From positions 28,158-92,157 of the forward strand of contig NZ_OY730263.1 in NCBI RefSeq assembly GCF_963422545.1: 64,000 nt of DNA. Reading direction: 5' to 3'. Under the pieces are notes generated by a model. The model worked only from the letters and a program-made list of their open reading frames with translations, did no database searches and was not told where the DNA came from. The position numbers and the translations under genes were made by a program. Source of the DNA: an uncultured Flavobacterium sp. Its GTDB lineage: Bacteria; Bacteroidota; Bacteroidia; Flavobacteriales; Flavobacteriaceae. This document shows positions 50,693 to 59,558 of the stretch, piece after piece; positions within the stretch are counted from its first letter, which is position 1, and each line of letters opens with the position of its first letter.

Positions 50693-51000
50693 TCTAAATT
50701 ATGAGTTATTGAATATTTTACATTTGTACTTTTATTCTCAACTAAACAAAAATACAAACTTAGATTTTTACCGTTTTTATTTTACGTGATTATCGTTTTA
50801 CTTAAAATTAAATTTACATAAAAATTCCTCACATAAAACTAAAGCTTTCTTAAATTGATTTGAATGCGATTTTACTTATTGTAAATTAACCTTAAAATAC
50901 GCAAACTATAAAACGAGAATCATTCTTACCGAATTGTTACCAGGTTTTGCAATTTGATCTTGAATTTACAAACGATGGTAAAATCATAAAAGGTTAAAAT
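50693..51000. other. AT-rich intergenic region
   Basis: It holds the upstream region of the Pr6Pr gene (minus strand). I see no RNA gene, repeat or open frame of note. Confidence 0.4.
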
Positions 51001-51038
51001 AAAGAACTCCATCAGCAGCGGCTGATGGAGTTCTTTAT
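51001..51038 (-). terminator. Terminator of the DUF4256 operon
   Basis: AAAGAACTCCATCAGC and GCTGATGGAGTTCTTT pair perfectly around AGCG. It ends the minus-strand run 52694-51049. Confidence 0.9.
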
Positions 51039-51048
51039 ATCTTATTCT

Positions 51049-51612
51049 TTATACTCTTAACGAACCACGAAATCCTCTCGCAGCATAATAAGAATCTGCG
51101 CCGTTATGATAAACAAATACAGTATTATATCTAAAATCAGCAAATAATGCTCCGCCAAGTTTTCTAATTTCCGGAGTAGTTATAATCCAGCTTGAGGTTT
51201 TTGCATCAAATTTTCCGAGTTTTTGTAACTCGCGATATTCTGCTTCAGTCAGGATTTCTATTCCCATTTCGGCAGCCATATTTATAGCACTGTTTTGTGG
51301 TTTGTGCTCTTTTCTTTTTTCAAGCGCTTCATGATCGTAACAAATGCTCCTGCGGCCTTTAGGACTTTCGACAGAACAATCATAAAAAATATACTCTCCT
51401 GTAGTTTTATCAAAACCTACAACATCAGGTTCTCCTTCAGTTCTTTCCATTTCGTCAAGTGACCAAAGTTTTTCAGGATTTGCTACTAATTTTTCTCTCA
51501 CCTTATCCCATTCAATTCCTTTATGGCGATTAAGATTATTCTCAAAACGTGCTTCCAGAACACTTAGTAATTCTTCTTGTTGATCTGATGATAATTTTTT
51601 ATTGATTCCCAT
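51049..51612 (-). CDS. DUF4256 protein
   Basis: The 187-residue protein matches the DUF4256 pattern: LLSVLEARFENNLNRHKGIEW, EGEPDVVGFDKTTGEYIFYDCS, SICYDHEALEKRK and a C-terminal DSYYAARGFRGSL. Soluble, cytosolic, no known activity. It follows the AHSA1 gene by 6 nt and precedes the terminator, so it is the last gene of that unit. Confidence 0.9.
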   Translation of the reverse strand: MGINKKLSSDQQEELLSVLEARFENNLNRHKGIEWDKVREKLVANPEKLWSLDEMERTEGEPDVVGFDKTTGEYIFYDCSVESPKGRRSICYDHEALEKRKEHKPQNSAINMAAEMGIEILTEAEYRELQKLGKFDAKTSSWIITTPEIRKLGGALFADFRYNTVFVYHNGADSYYAARGFRGSLRV

Positions 51613-51618
51613 ATTTTA

Positions 51619-52077
51619 TTAGCCTATTTGTGCTTTTAAATACGTTTCAAGTTTATCTACATTCTGAATCAATCCTTCATCTGCCTTAAAAGCTTTAACT
51701 ACAGTTTCATACAATTCATCTGTTTCAAAAACTCCTGTCCAATCCAATAGTATTTTATTTTCTTTAGCTTCAAAAGTTATAGTTGCAAGATAATTGGGAT
51801 TATAATGCTGAAAAACAATCTTTTTAAAAGGAGCAATTTCTACAAAAGTGCTTCTATTAAGATAAGTTTTTCCGTCAGGACCGTACATTGTCAGGCGCCA
51901 CTCGCCTTCCGGTTTCAAATCCATTGTTTGAATTGTAGTAGTGAATCCGTTTGGTCCCCACCAATTTGCAATATGTTCAGGATTTGTCCAAACTTCCCAG
52001 ATCAAGTCTATCGGGGCATTTAATAATCTCGAAACATGCATTGCTCGGTTTGTCGTATTATTTTTTGAATTTTCCAT
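51619..52077 (-). CDS. AHSA1/SRPBCC-type ligand-binding protein
   Basis: The 152-residue protein has the AHSA1 pattern: HVSRLLNAPIDLIWEVWTNPEHIANWWGPNGF and a later SRPBCC core ending FETDELYETVVKAF. Many such proteins occur with ArsR-type regulators, but here its neighbours are DUF4256 and YdeI-like genes. Ligand unknown. Part of the minus-strand run. Confidence 0.9.
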   Translation of the reverse strand: MENSKNNTTNRAMHVSRLLNAPIDLIWEVWTNPEHIANWWGPNGFTTTIQTMDLKPEGEWRLTMYGPDGKTYLNRSTFVEIAPFKKIVFQHYNPNYLATITFEAKENKILLDWTGVFETDELYETVVKAFKADEGLIQNVDKLETYLKAQIG

Positions 52078-52115
52078 TGTTTAAAAACTTTAGTGTTATT
52101 TTCAATTTAGATAAA

Positions 52116-52694
52116 CTAATCGTTCAATCCTTTTCCGTCCATAATATTTATTATGTTTTTTTCGACTCTTGATTCTCTTGTTTTAGATTGTTTTGGTTGA
52201 GAAAAATGCAGCAAATATGCTCTTTGTCTTCCTGGCGTTAAAGCCTGAAATGCTTTCTTCAAATTTGGCATTTCGTCTAATTTCTTTTGAAATTCTTCTG
52301 AAACTTCAAATTCAGTTGTCTTTTTTAATTTTACTGTCAAACCTGCTCTTTCTACTTCAATAGCCTGATATATGTAGGTTTTTAAGATATTTTTCTGATC
52401 GGTTATTTCACTAAGATTGGTAAACCGAATCTGGCGTGCAGCCTGTACATTGTCTGATTGTTGAATTAAAATATTATCTGTGTCTTTTAACAAAGCGCCT
52501 TTAAAAAATAAAAACGCACAATATTCTTTAAAAGAATGGATCAAAACAATATTTCTATCTCCTAAAGTATAACAAGGAGTTCCCCATTTTAATTCTTCCG
52601 TAAGTTGGCATTCAAGTGCAATTATTCTTAATTGCTCCAATTCTTTTTGCCACTTTTCGGCTTCATCAAAATAAAAATCTACTTCGGGATTCAT
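52116..52694 (-). CDS. YdeI/OmpD-associated-family protein
   Basis: The 192-residue protein has an N-terminal DUF1801-like part (WQKELEQLRIIALECQLTEELKWGTPCYT in part) and the C-terminal Bacteroidota YdeI motif EEFQKKLDEMPNLKKAFQALTPGRQRAYLLHFSQ (in part). Bacillus YdeI relatives are linked to antimicrobial peptide stress; otherwise unknown. First gene of the short run with AHSA1 and DUF4256. Confidence 0.88.
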   Translation of the reverse strand: MNPEVDFYFDEAEKWQKELEQLRIIALECQLTEELKWGTPCYTLGDRNIVLIHSFKEYCAFLFFKGALLKDTDNILIQQSDNVQAARQIRFTNLSEITDQKNILKTYIYQAIEVERAGLTVKLKKTTEFEVSEEFQKKLDEMPNLKKAFQALTPGRQRAYLLHFSQPKQSKTRESRVEKNIINIMDGKGLND

Positions 52695-52834
52695 AGTATT
52701 TTATTCTTTAAGTTCTTACTATGTATTAAAATTCATACGTTATGCTAAGTTAAAAAATCTTACGAAAGAAGAAATTAAATTTAACATATTTTTTAAAACA
52801 CTGAAAATCAATACAACTAAACGAAAATCTTAAT

Positions 52835-53338
52835 TTATATTTCTTTCGTCAATCGATCCATTTCTTTTAGCAAAGTTGGCATTCTAAATTCTCCCGCCAT
52901 ACTTTCTACTTTCTGGAAAGCATCTTCCAATTCAATTCCAATTGCTGTAACATACAAAGGTTTTTTGCTTTCGCCTCTAATCAAACTTTTTTTGTCTTTT
53001 TCAATCGAAGCAAAATTTGTTTTGGCAACGCCAATAATCGCAACTTCTTTGTTTAGTTTTTCATATAAATGTCCGCCTAAACCGTATTTCTTTTCATCGT
53101 CTAAATAAACAAAACCATCAACTATTATGGCTTCGATATTTTTTAAATCGAATTTATTTAGAACACTAAGAATACAAGGCAATTCTCGTCTATAGAATTC
53201 TCCCGGAATATATTCTTCCACATTATCGATTACTTCTGTGTGAACTTTAAAGTTTTCACTTTGGTTCCATTCTGTAAATTCAAGGCAAACGGTTTTTGCT
53301 TTTCCGTCGTAGTAATAGGTATCAAATGCTAATATCAT
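52835..53338 (-). CDS. Endonuclease V-like protein
   Basis: The 167-residue protein is shorter than usual for endonuclease V (about 220) but keeps the family pattern: FDTYYY with Asp6, IPGEFYRRELP with Glu47, IIVDGFVYLD with Asp74, GLGGHLYEKL and IGVAKTNF (Lys106). Classical endonuclease V nicks near deaminated bases such as inosine. The wording PGxFYxRE and YGLGxHL is conserved, but the usual N-terminal part is missing, so activity is not certain. Confidence 0.8.
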   Translation of the reverse strand: MILAFDTYYYDGKAKTVCLEFTEWNQSENFKVHTEVIDNVEEYIPGEFYRRELPCILSVLNKFDLKNIEAIIVDGFVYLDDEKKYGLGGHLYEKLNKEVAIIGVAKTNFASIEKDKKSLIRGESKKPLYVTAIGIELEDAFQKVESMAGEFRMPTLLKEMDRLTKEI

Positions 53339-53415
53339 TTTAAAAAAATCTTTTATTTGCTAATATAAATTAATCCGGAAAATAACGCACTGTTCTAAGA
53401 TTATAAACATAAAAT

Positions 53416-54750
53416 CTACTCTTCAACCAAACAAATCTCAAAAATCGTTTTCTCACCTTCATTTTTATGTGCAATATAACCGCCATGAGCTTCGATAATA
53501 TTTTTAGAAAGTGTCAATCCAATTCCTGCGCCTTCATTTCTGGTGGTGAAAAACGGCAAAAATATCTTGTTTTCAATTTCTTTTTCGATGCCATTTCCGT
53601 TATCAGTAATTCTGATGAAAAGTCGATTTTCTTTGGCTTCCGCCGAAATTAAAACTTGTTTCTGATCAACATCTTTTAAGGCAAAAATGCAATTGGTGAG
53701 AAGATTAATCAAAACTTGCTCAATTTGCTGCGAATCAATATTTATCCAACGTTTAAATGAGATTGTATTTAAAACCTCTATCTGATTTTCCTTAAACAGG
53801 AGACTCATAATTTGTAAACAATTGTCTATCAAATACTGCAACTCAATTTTTTCTTTTTTAGGAGAAGGAAGCATAGCTAACTTTCGATAACCCTCGACAA
53901 ATTTTTGCAAATGGTCACTTCGTCTCAACATTGTTTCAACGCTGTTTTTAACATCTTCTAAATCTTCTGCAGATAAAGAATCCTGCTCGACCAAATCCTG
54001 CAAATTCTGGCAAATAGAACGAATTGGAGTTATCGAATTTAAAAGTTCATGCGAGATTACTTTCATCAAATTTACCCACGCATCTTTCTCTTTTTTCTCG
54101 ACTACATTCTGAATCGAATCGAGCAAAACAATAAAATAATCTTTCTCAAAAATCTCTGTTCTCGAAGCCTGCAAAACGAATGTTTGCATATTTTGCTCGT
54201 TTACCCTAATTTCTACAGATGTTTTGATTTCCTGAAAATTATCTTCTTCAATAATTTCACATAACGATGGCAATTGATTTTTCAGGTATTTCCATTTAGA
54301 AACTTTCGGAACATTAAAGTGCGAGGAAAAATAATCGTTCATCAAAAAAATATCCCAATCATTATTCTGTTTCTGCAAAATGACAATTCCGGTTTCGATA
54401 TTATTTAAAATAGAACGGTAAATAATATCCTTAGAAACCTGTTCGTTTTGTTTGTGTTTTAAAGTATCATATAACTGAAATAAATCATCGTAACTTTTAT
54501 TGAATTTATGTTTGGTAAAATCCGAAGTAAAATCATTCTGCAAGATCGAAGCAATCGTTTTATCGTAGAGTAAAACAAAATTCCGAACATAAAAATACAT
54601 TTCCCGAATGAGCAGAAAAACAATAAAAAGTCCAAATACTGCGGTAAAAAGTAACCCTTTTTTAAAAAAGTAAATTGAAATTTCGATTCCTGCCACGATA
54701 AAAATTAATCTCAAAAACAGCAGTTTGTAGGTCTGAAATGTTTTAAACAT
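53416..54750 (-). CDS. Sensor histidine kinase
   Basis: The 444-residue protein has two N-terminal membrane helices (about 12-30, 33-50) with almost no periplasmic loop, a PAS-like cytosolic part (about 105-215), the phospho-acceptor His234 in VISHELLNSITPI, and an ATPase domain (ITDNGNGIEKEI, GAGIGLTLSKNI). The short loop suggests sensing within the membrane or cytosol. It is 1 nt downstream of the sigma-54 regulator gene, its evident partner. Confidence 0.93.
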   Translation of the reverse strand: MFKTFQTYKLLFLRLIFIVAGIEISIYFFKKGLLFTAVFGLFIVFLLIREMYFYVRNFVLLYDKTIASILQNDFTSDFTKHKFNKSYDDLFQLYDTLKHKQNEQVSKDIIYRSILNNIETGIVILQKQNNDWDIFLMNDYFSSHFNVPKVSKWKYLKNQLPSLCEIIEEDNFQEIKTSVEIRVNEQNMQTFVLQASRTEIFEKDYFIVLLDSIQNVVEKKEKDAWVNLMKVISHELLNSITPIRSICQNLQDLVEQDSLSAEDLEDVKNSVETMLRRSDHLQKFVEGYRKLAMLPSPKKEKIELQYLIDNCLQIMSLLFKENQIEVLNTISFKRWINIDSQQIEQVLINLLTNCIFALKDVDQKQVLISAEAKENRLFIRITDNGNGIEKEIENKIFLPFFTTRNEGAGIGLTLSKNIIEAHGGYIAHKNEGEKTIFEICLVEE

Positions 54751-54751
54751 A

Positions 54752-56101
54752 TTAGTTAATATTGATATTATATTTTTCTAAACGTCTATATAAAGAACCT
54801 CTCGACAGGCCCAATTCTTCGGCAGTTTTACTAATATTATTGTTGTTTTTGAATAATGCTTTTTCAACCGCAGCTTTCTCTACAGACGAAAGCTGAATGT
54901 CATCAGGGTTTTCTTCATAAGTTGTAATCGTCTCCAAGTCTAAATCTGAAACTGTAATTTTATTGTTCTCGCAAAGAATAACGGCGCGTTCTATTTTATT
55001 TTCCATTTCACGAATGTTTCCATTCCAGGCATGTTTTTCGATTTGTTCGAGAACTTTTTTATCAAAAGCAATTTCATCTCTTCCATATTTTTCAATCATT
55101 TTATCGAGTAGATATTCTGCCAGCGGAATTTTATCTTGATCTCGTTCTCGCAACGGAGGCAGAATAATTTCCATTGTATTTATTCGGTAATACAAATCTT
55201 CTCTGAAATTTTTATCAGCAACTTCCTCTTTCAAATTCAAATTTGTTGCCGTAATAATTCGAATATTTAAAGGTCTTGGTTTGGTTTCGCCCAATCTTGT
55301 TACCGTTTTGGTTTGAATTACCTGCAAAAGTTTAGACTGCAAATGCAACGGAACATTCCCAATTTCATCTAAGAAAATAGTTCCGTTCTGAGCCATTTCA
55401 AAACGTCCGGGAGTATCTATTTTGGCATCTGTAAAAGCGCCTTTGGCATAACCGAATAATTCACTTTCGAAAATATTTGAATTCAGAGATCCTAAATCGA
55501 CAGCAATAAAAGGATTGTTTTTTCTTTCGGACTGACTAAAAATATGATGTGCCAAAACAAATTTTCCGGTTCCGTTTTCTCCAAGAATTAAAACATTAGC
55601 ATCTGTTTTTGCCACTTTATCTGCCAATGAATATGCTTTTTTTATAATTTCTGATGTACCAATAAAAAAGTCATTTTCGATTTCTACATTCTTAACCTTC
55701 TTTTGTTCTTTCCTCGATTTATCAACAGCTTGTTTTACAGATTCAAGCAACTTTTTATTTTCCCAGGGTTTTAGGATATAATCAAAAGCACCGGATTTTA
55801 ATCCTTCAACAGCCGTTTCTACTTTTCCAAAAGCAGTCATTAAAATCACAACCGTTTTTGGCGAAAGCGTTTTTATTTCTTTCAATAAATACAAACCTTC
55901 TCTCCCATCTTCAAAACCAATTCTGTAATTCATGTCGAGCAAAACAACATCAATGCTTTTTTTCGACAATAATTCGACAATATTTTTTGGATTATTAAGC
56001 GTATAAATGTCTTCAAAATACTTTTTAAGGAACACTTTCGACGCAAAAAGGATGTCTTCCTGATCGTCTATGATTAAAATTGAGGCATTTGTCTTTTTCA
56101 T
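54752..56101 (-). CDS. Sigma-54-dependent response regulator (NtrC type)
   Basis: The 449-residue protein has a receiver domain with Asp56 (VVLLDMNYR), a central AAA+ domain with Walker A GENGTGKF, ELFGYAKGAFTDA (the sigma-54 contact GAFTDA) and VFLDEIG-type Walker B, and a C-terminal Fis-type helix-turn-helix (VEKALFKNNNNISKTAEELGLSRGSLYRRLEKY in part). It should open sigma-54 promoters after phosphorylation by the adjacent kinase. Candidate sites and a candidate -24/-12 promoter lie just upstream, facing the divergent ABC operon. Confidence 0.95.
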   Translation of the reverse strand: MKKTNASILIIDDQEDILFASKVFLKKYFEDIYTLNNPKNIVELLSKKSIDVVLLDMNYRIGFEDGREGLYLLKEIKTLSPKTVVILMTAFGKVETAVEGLKSGAFDYILKPWENKKLLESVKQAVDKSRKEQKKVKNVEIENDFFIGTSEIIKKAYSLADKVAKTDANVLILGENGTGKFVLAHHIFSQSERKNNPFIAVDLGSLNSNIFESELFGYAKGAFTDAKIDTPGRFEMAQNGTIFLDEIGNVPLHLQSKLLQVIQTKTVTRLGETKPRPLNIRIITATNLNLKEEVADKNFREDLYYRINTMEIILPPLRERDQDKIPLAEYLLDKMIEKYGRDEIAFDKKVLEQIEKHAWNGNIREMENKIERAVILCENNKITVSDLDLETITTYEENPDDIQLSSVEKAAVEKALFKNNNNISKTAEELGLSRGSLYRRLEKYNININ

Positions 56102-56113
56102 TTTTGTTCGGTT

Positions 56114-56141
56114 TTGGACGAAAGCTGTCCAATTATGGACA
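56114..56141. promoter_or_regulatory. Overlapping palindromes, candidate activator sites
   Basis: TTGGAC (56114-56119) faces GTCCAA (56127-56132), and TGTCCA (56126-56131) faces TGGACA (56136-56141). The pair sits 62-75 nt upstream of the candidate sigma-54 promoter, a usual place for NtrC-type enhancer sites. Confidence 0.55.
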
Positions 56142-56202
56142 CTTTAGATTTCTTTAAAAAATTAAAATTTTAAGAATAAGCTAGTTACAAACTTTAAAAT
56201 TT

Positions 56203-56218
56203 TGGCACGAAAATCACA
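56203..56218 (+). promoter_or_regulatory. Candidate sigma-54 promoter of the ABC operon
   Basis: TGGCACG matches the -24 element exactly. The -12 part is TCACA instead of TTGCA, at the right distance (10 nt after GG). It lies 160 nt before the ATPase start. Confidence 0.5.
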
Positions 56219-56381
56219 ATAAGATTAGCAAATCATCAAATATGTGAAGTATTATTACTGGTAAAAATAACAAAAATAGACATCTATCAATTATATTGTC
56301 AATTATCTTAATTTAGGATCAGTTTCTTTTACTCGGGAATAAAATTATTAAACCAAAACATCAATCTTAAAAACAACAATT

Positions 56382-57095
56382 ATGATCAACATTGAAAAAC
56401 TTTCGAAAATTTTTAGAACCGAGGAAGTAGAAACTAAAGCTTTGAGTGAAATTTCATTAACTATAAACCAAGGTGATTTTGTCTCGATCATGGGACCATC
56501 CGGAAGCGGAAAATCGACTTTGCTAAATATCATCGGATTATTGGACAGTGCTTCTGACGGAAGTTATCAATTATTAGGTCAGGAAATGATTGGCATCAAA
56601 GAGAAACTAAAATCAAAAGCGAGAAAAGAAAACATAGGTTTCATTTTTCAGAATTTCAACTTGATTGATGAACTTTCTGTTTTTGATAATATCGAATTAC
56701 CGTTGATTTACAATAATGTTCCATCATCAGAAAGAAAGAAAAAAGTACAGGATATTGCAACTAAATTAGGTATTTCGCACCGTTTAAAACATTATCCGCA
56801 ACAACTTTCAGGAGGACAACAACAGCGTGTAGCTGTTGCAAGAGCTTTAATCAATGACCCGAAAATCATTCTTGCCGATGAACCTACAGGAAATCTGGAC
56901 AGCAGAAACGGAAATGAAGTAATGGAATTATTGACGGATCTTCATGCTGGCGGCGCCACAATTTTGATGGTTACGCACTCGGATTATGATGCTTCTTTTT
57001 CGCAAAAGACAATTTTAATGAAAGACGGAATTATACTTTCAGAAAAAGTAAACAGTAGAAATGTAGATGTTTTTGCAGCCACTTTAAATAATTAA
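56382..57095 (+). CDS. ABC transporter ATP-binding protein (LolD/MacB type)
   Basis: The 237-residue ATPase has Walker A GPSGSGKST, Q-loop FIFQNFNLIDELSVFDNIELPLIY, signature LSGGQQQRVAVARA and Walker B IILADEPTGNLD. The wording is that of the LolD/MacB group, which moves lipoproteins or exports peptides and drugs without a classical substrate channel. It is first in an operon with two FtsX-type permeases, divergent from the sigma-54 regulator. Confidence 0.95.
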   Translation: MINIEKLSKIFRTEEVETKALSEISLTINQGDFVSIMGPSGSGKSTLLNIIGLLDSASDGSYQLLGQEMIGIKEKLKSKARKENIGFIFQNFNLIDELSVFDNIELPLIYNNVPSSERKKKVQDIATKLGISHRLKHYPQQLSGGQQQRVAVARALINDPKIILADEPTGNLDSRNGNEVMELLTDLHAGGATILMVTHSDYDASFSQKTILMKDGIILSEKVNSRNVDVFAATLNN

Positions 57096-57099
57096 AATC

Positions 57100-59511
57100 A
57101 TGCTGAAGAACTGGACGAACATATTTATTTACCACATCAAAAACAACAAATTCTTCACGGCTTTGAATGTTTTGGGTTTGAGTATTGGAATTGCTGGATT
57201 AATTTTTGCGATTTTATATTGGAATGAGGAGCATTCATACGATCAATGGAATCCTGAAAAAGATAAAATTTATTCGGTAATGAGTAATCTTGGAGGAGGA
57301 AATGTCTGGACTGTAACTTCAGCAATTCCTGCACCTATTTTAAAATCTACCTCTTCTTACTTAGATGAATATTGCTATTTTAGAAGTAATTATTCTAAGG
57401 GAACGATACAATATCATGGAAAAACAGAGGTAGTTGATAAGATTTTTACAGCGCAAAGTAGTTTCTTTTCTTTTTTCCCTTTTGAATTTATTCGCGGGAA
57501 CGCAAAAAATGCCATTCATGATCGCAATAGTATTGTATTATCTGAAGAAACTGCTACACGTTTATTTAAGGACGAAAATCCGATGGGAAAACAAGTCAGA
57601 TATGCTGAACGCCTTTTCGTTGTTCGGGGTGTATATCGATTATCAGACAAATCTTCGATACAGCCGTCTGCGGTTACAACGATAATACAAGACGATTTAG
57701 AAAAATACAGAGAAAGCTGGGGTTTGAGTTACGGATTAATGCTTAAACTAAAAAAACAAAGCGACACAACTGCAGTTATTAAGCAACTGGATCATATCTT
57801 TCTTGAAAAAAACTATAAAAAACAGGCAAAGAAAGAAGGTTTATCTCTTGAAGACTTCATTAAAAGATATGGTGAACCTCTTAAAGCAGAATTATTACCC
57901 CTCAACAGGGCAAGACTGTATCAGGGAAATGCTCCATTTCCTGAAGGAAATGCCAATCTGATTTTTTTACGAATATTGATGGCTTTATCTATACTTATTC
58001 TGTTATTATCAATTGCCAATTACATTAATCTCGCAACTGCCAATGCTGTAAAACGTGCTAAAGAGGTAGGTATAAGAAAAGTTATTGGCGCCTCAAAATT
58101 GCAAATCGTTATTCAATTTGTATTTGAAACCATATTAATTACTCTTTTTTCAGTATTACTGGCATTGGTAATTGTAGAACTTTCACTGCCTTTTTATAAC
58201 GCTTTATTAAACAAAAACCTCATTCTTATCGGAAATCAATTCTATCTCCAATTAGTATTGGTTTTCATTCTTGTTGTTTTTGTTTCCGGTGTTATTCCTG
58301 CCATCTACATCTCAAATTTTGAAGTGTTGAAAGTTTTAAAAGGAAACTTTTCGAGGAGTAAAAGCGGTGTCTGGCTTCGTAATGGAATGCTGATTTTACA
58401 ATTTTCTATTGCCACATTTTTTATTATTGGTTCTTTTATTGTGTACCAACAGGTAAATTTTATGACTGAAAAAGATTTAGGGTTTAAAGGAGCGCAAGTC
58501 ATAGATATTTCATTTATGTCTAAAAAAGGAAGAGGACAATTTGAAAGATATAAAGCGATTCAACAAGAACTTCAAAAAATTAATGGCGTTGAAGCTGTTT
58601 CTACGGGATCATTCTCTATTGGAAGTATAGAAAATTCATGGGCTGGCTTACATTACAAAAATCATCAGGAGGTTATAACTCAGCAAATGGGCCTCGATTT
58701 TGGAATGCTGAATCTTTTGAAGATACAAGTGATAAAAGGACGTGATTTAACCGAAAAAATTTCCTCAGACACCATTTCAAATGTTTTATTAAATGAAACT
58801 GCAGCGAAGACATTAATGGAAAAAGACCCCATAAATAAGATCGTCAATTGGCAAGATGGAAATTACAAAGTAGTCGGAATTGTAAAAGACTTTAATTATT
58901 TTGGGCTTGAAAATAAAATTGCCCCAATGATTTTCTTTCACATTAAAACGCAATTATGGACTCAAAATGAGATCCATACAATCGCCGTTAAAATTTCCCC
59001 AAACAAAATATCTAAAACTATTGGTGATATTGGAAAGTTTTGGAAAACAAAGGTAGATGCCGAATATCCTTTTGAATATAATTTTGTTGATAGAAACTAT
59101 GCCAGAACATATAAAAAATATCAGGACCAAAGTCAGTTATTTTCACTCTTAAACGGAATTGTAATTCTGATTGCTGTTTTTGGATTATTTGCTTTAGCCT
59201 CCTTTTCTATGGAAAGAAGATTGAGAGAAATCGCGATCAGAAAAACATTAGGCGCTGAAACCAATATTTTGCTAAAAGATTTATCAAAACAATATGTGAT
59301 TTTTTGTTTGATTGGCTTTTTGATCGGAATAATTCCGGCTTATCTTTTATTGCAAAAATGGCTGGAAAATTTTGCCTTTAGAATTGACATTCCTGTACTG
59401 CCATTTTTCGTTGCGCTTGTCTCATTAATGTTTTTAACCTTGACTATTGTTCTGGCGAAAGCGTATCAGGTAACTAAAATAGATGTTTTGAGATACCTGA
59501 AATATGAATAA
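57100..59511 (+). CDS. FtsX-type ABC permease, first paralogue
   Basis: The 803-residue permease has an N-terminal helix (about 18-40), a large periplasmic MacB-type domain, three helices at about 285-395, a second half with a further helix (about 425-445) and periplasmic domain, and three C-terminal helices (about 685-800). Motifs: NYINLATANAVKRAKEVGIRKVIGAS and, in the second half, RRLREIAIRKTLGAE. It works with the ATPase 4 nt upstream. The paralogue follows 47 nt later. Confidence 0.92.
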   Translation: MLKNWTNIFIYHIKNNKFFTALNVLGLSIGIAGLIFAILYWNEEHSYDQWNPEKDKIYSVMSNLGGGNVWTVTSAIPAPILKSTSSYLDEYCYFRSNYSKGTIQYHGKTEVVDKIFTAQSSFFSFFPFEFIRGNAKNAIHDRNSIVLSEETATRLFKDENPMGKQVRYAERLFVVRGVYRLSDKSSIQPSAVTTIIQDDLEKYRESWGLSYGLMLKLKKQSDTTAVIKQLDHIFLEKNYKKQAKKEGLSLEDFIKRYGEPLKAELLPLNRARLYQGNAPFPEGNANLIFLRILMALSILILLLSIANYINLATANAVKRAKEVGIRKVIGASKLQIVIQFVFETILITLFSVLLALVIVELSLPFYNALLNKNLILIGNQFYLQLVLVFILVVFVSGVIPAIYISNFEVLKVLKGNFSRSKSGVWLRNGMLILQFSIATFFIIGSFIVYQQVNFMTEKDLGFKGAQVIDISFMSKKGRGQFERYKAIQQELQKINGVEAVSTGSFSIGSIENSWAGLHYKNHQEVITQQMGLDFGMLNLLKIQVIKGRDLTEKISSDTISNVLLNETAAKTLMEKDPINKIVNWQDGNYKVVGIVKDFNYFGLENKIAPMIFFHIKTQLWTQNEIHTIAVKISPNKISKTIGDIGKFWKTKVDAEYPFEYNFVDRNYARTYKKYQDQSQLFSLLNGIVILIAVFGLFALASFSMERRLREIAIRKTLGAETNILLKDLSKQYVIFCLIGFLIGIIPAYLLLQKWLENFAFRIDIPVLPFFVALVSLMFLTLTIVLAKAYQVTKIDVLRYLKYE

Positions 59512-59558
59512 ATAAAAAGAATACGAATCTTTTTATTACTAACTCTACAACTAAAACT

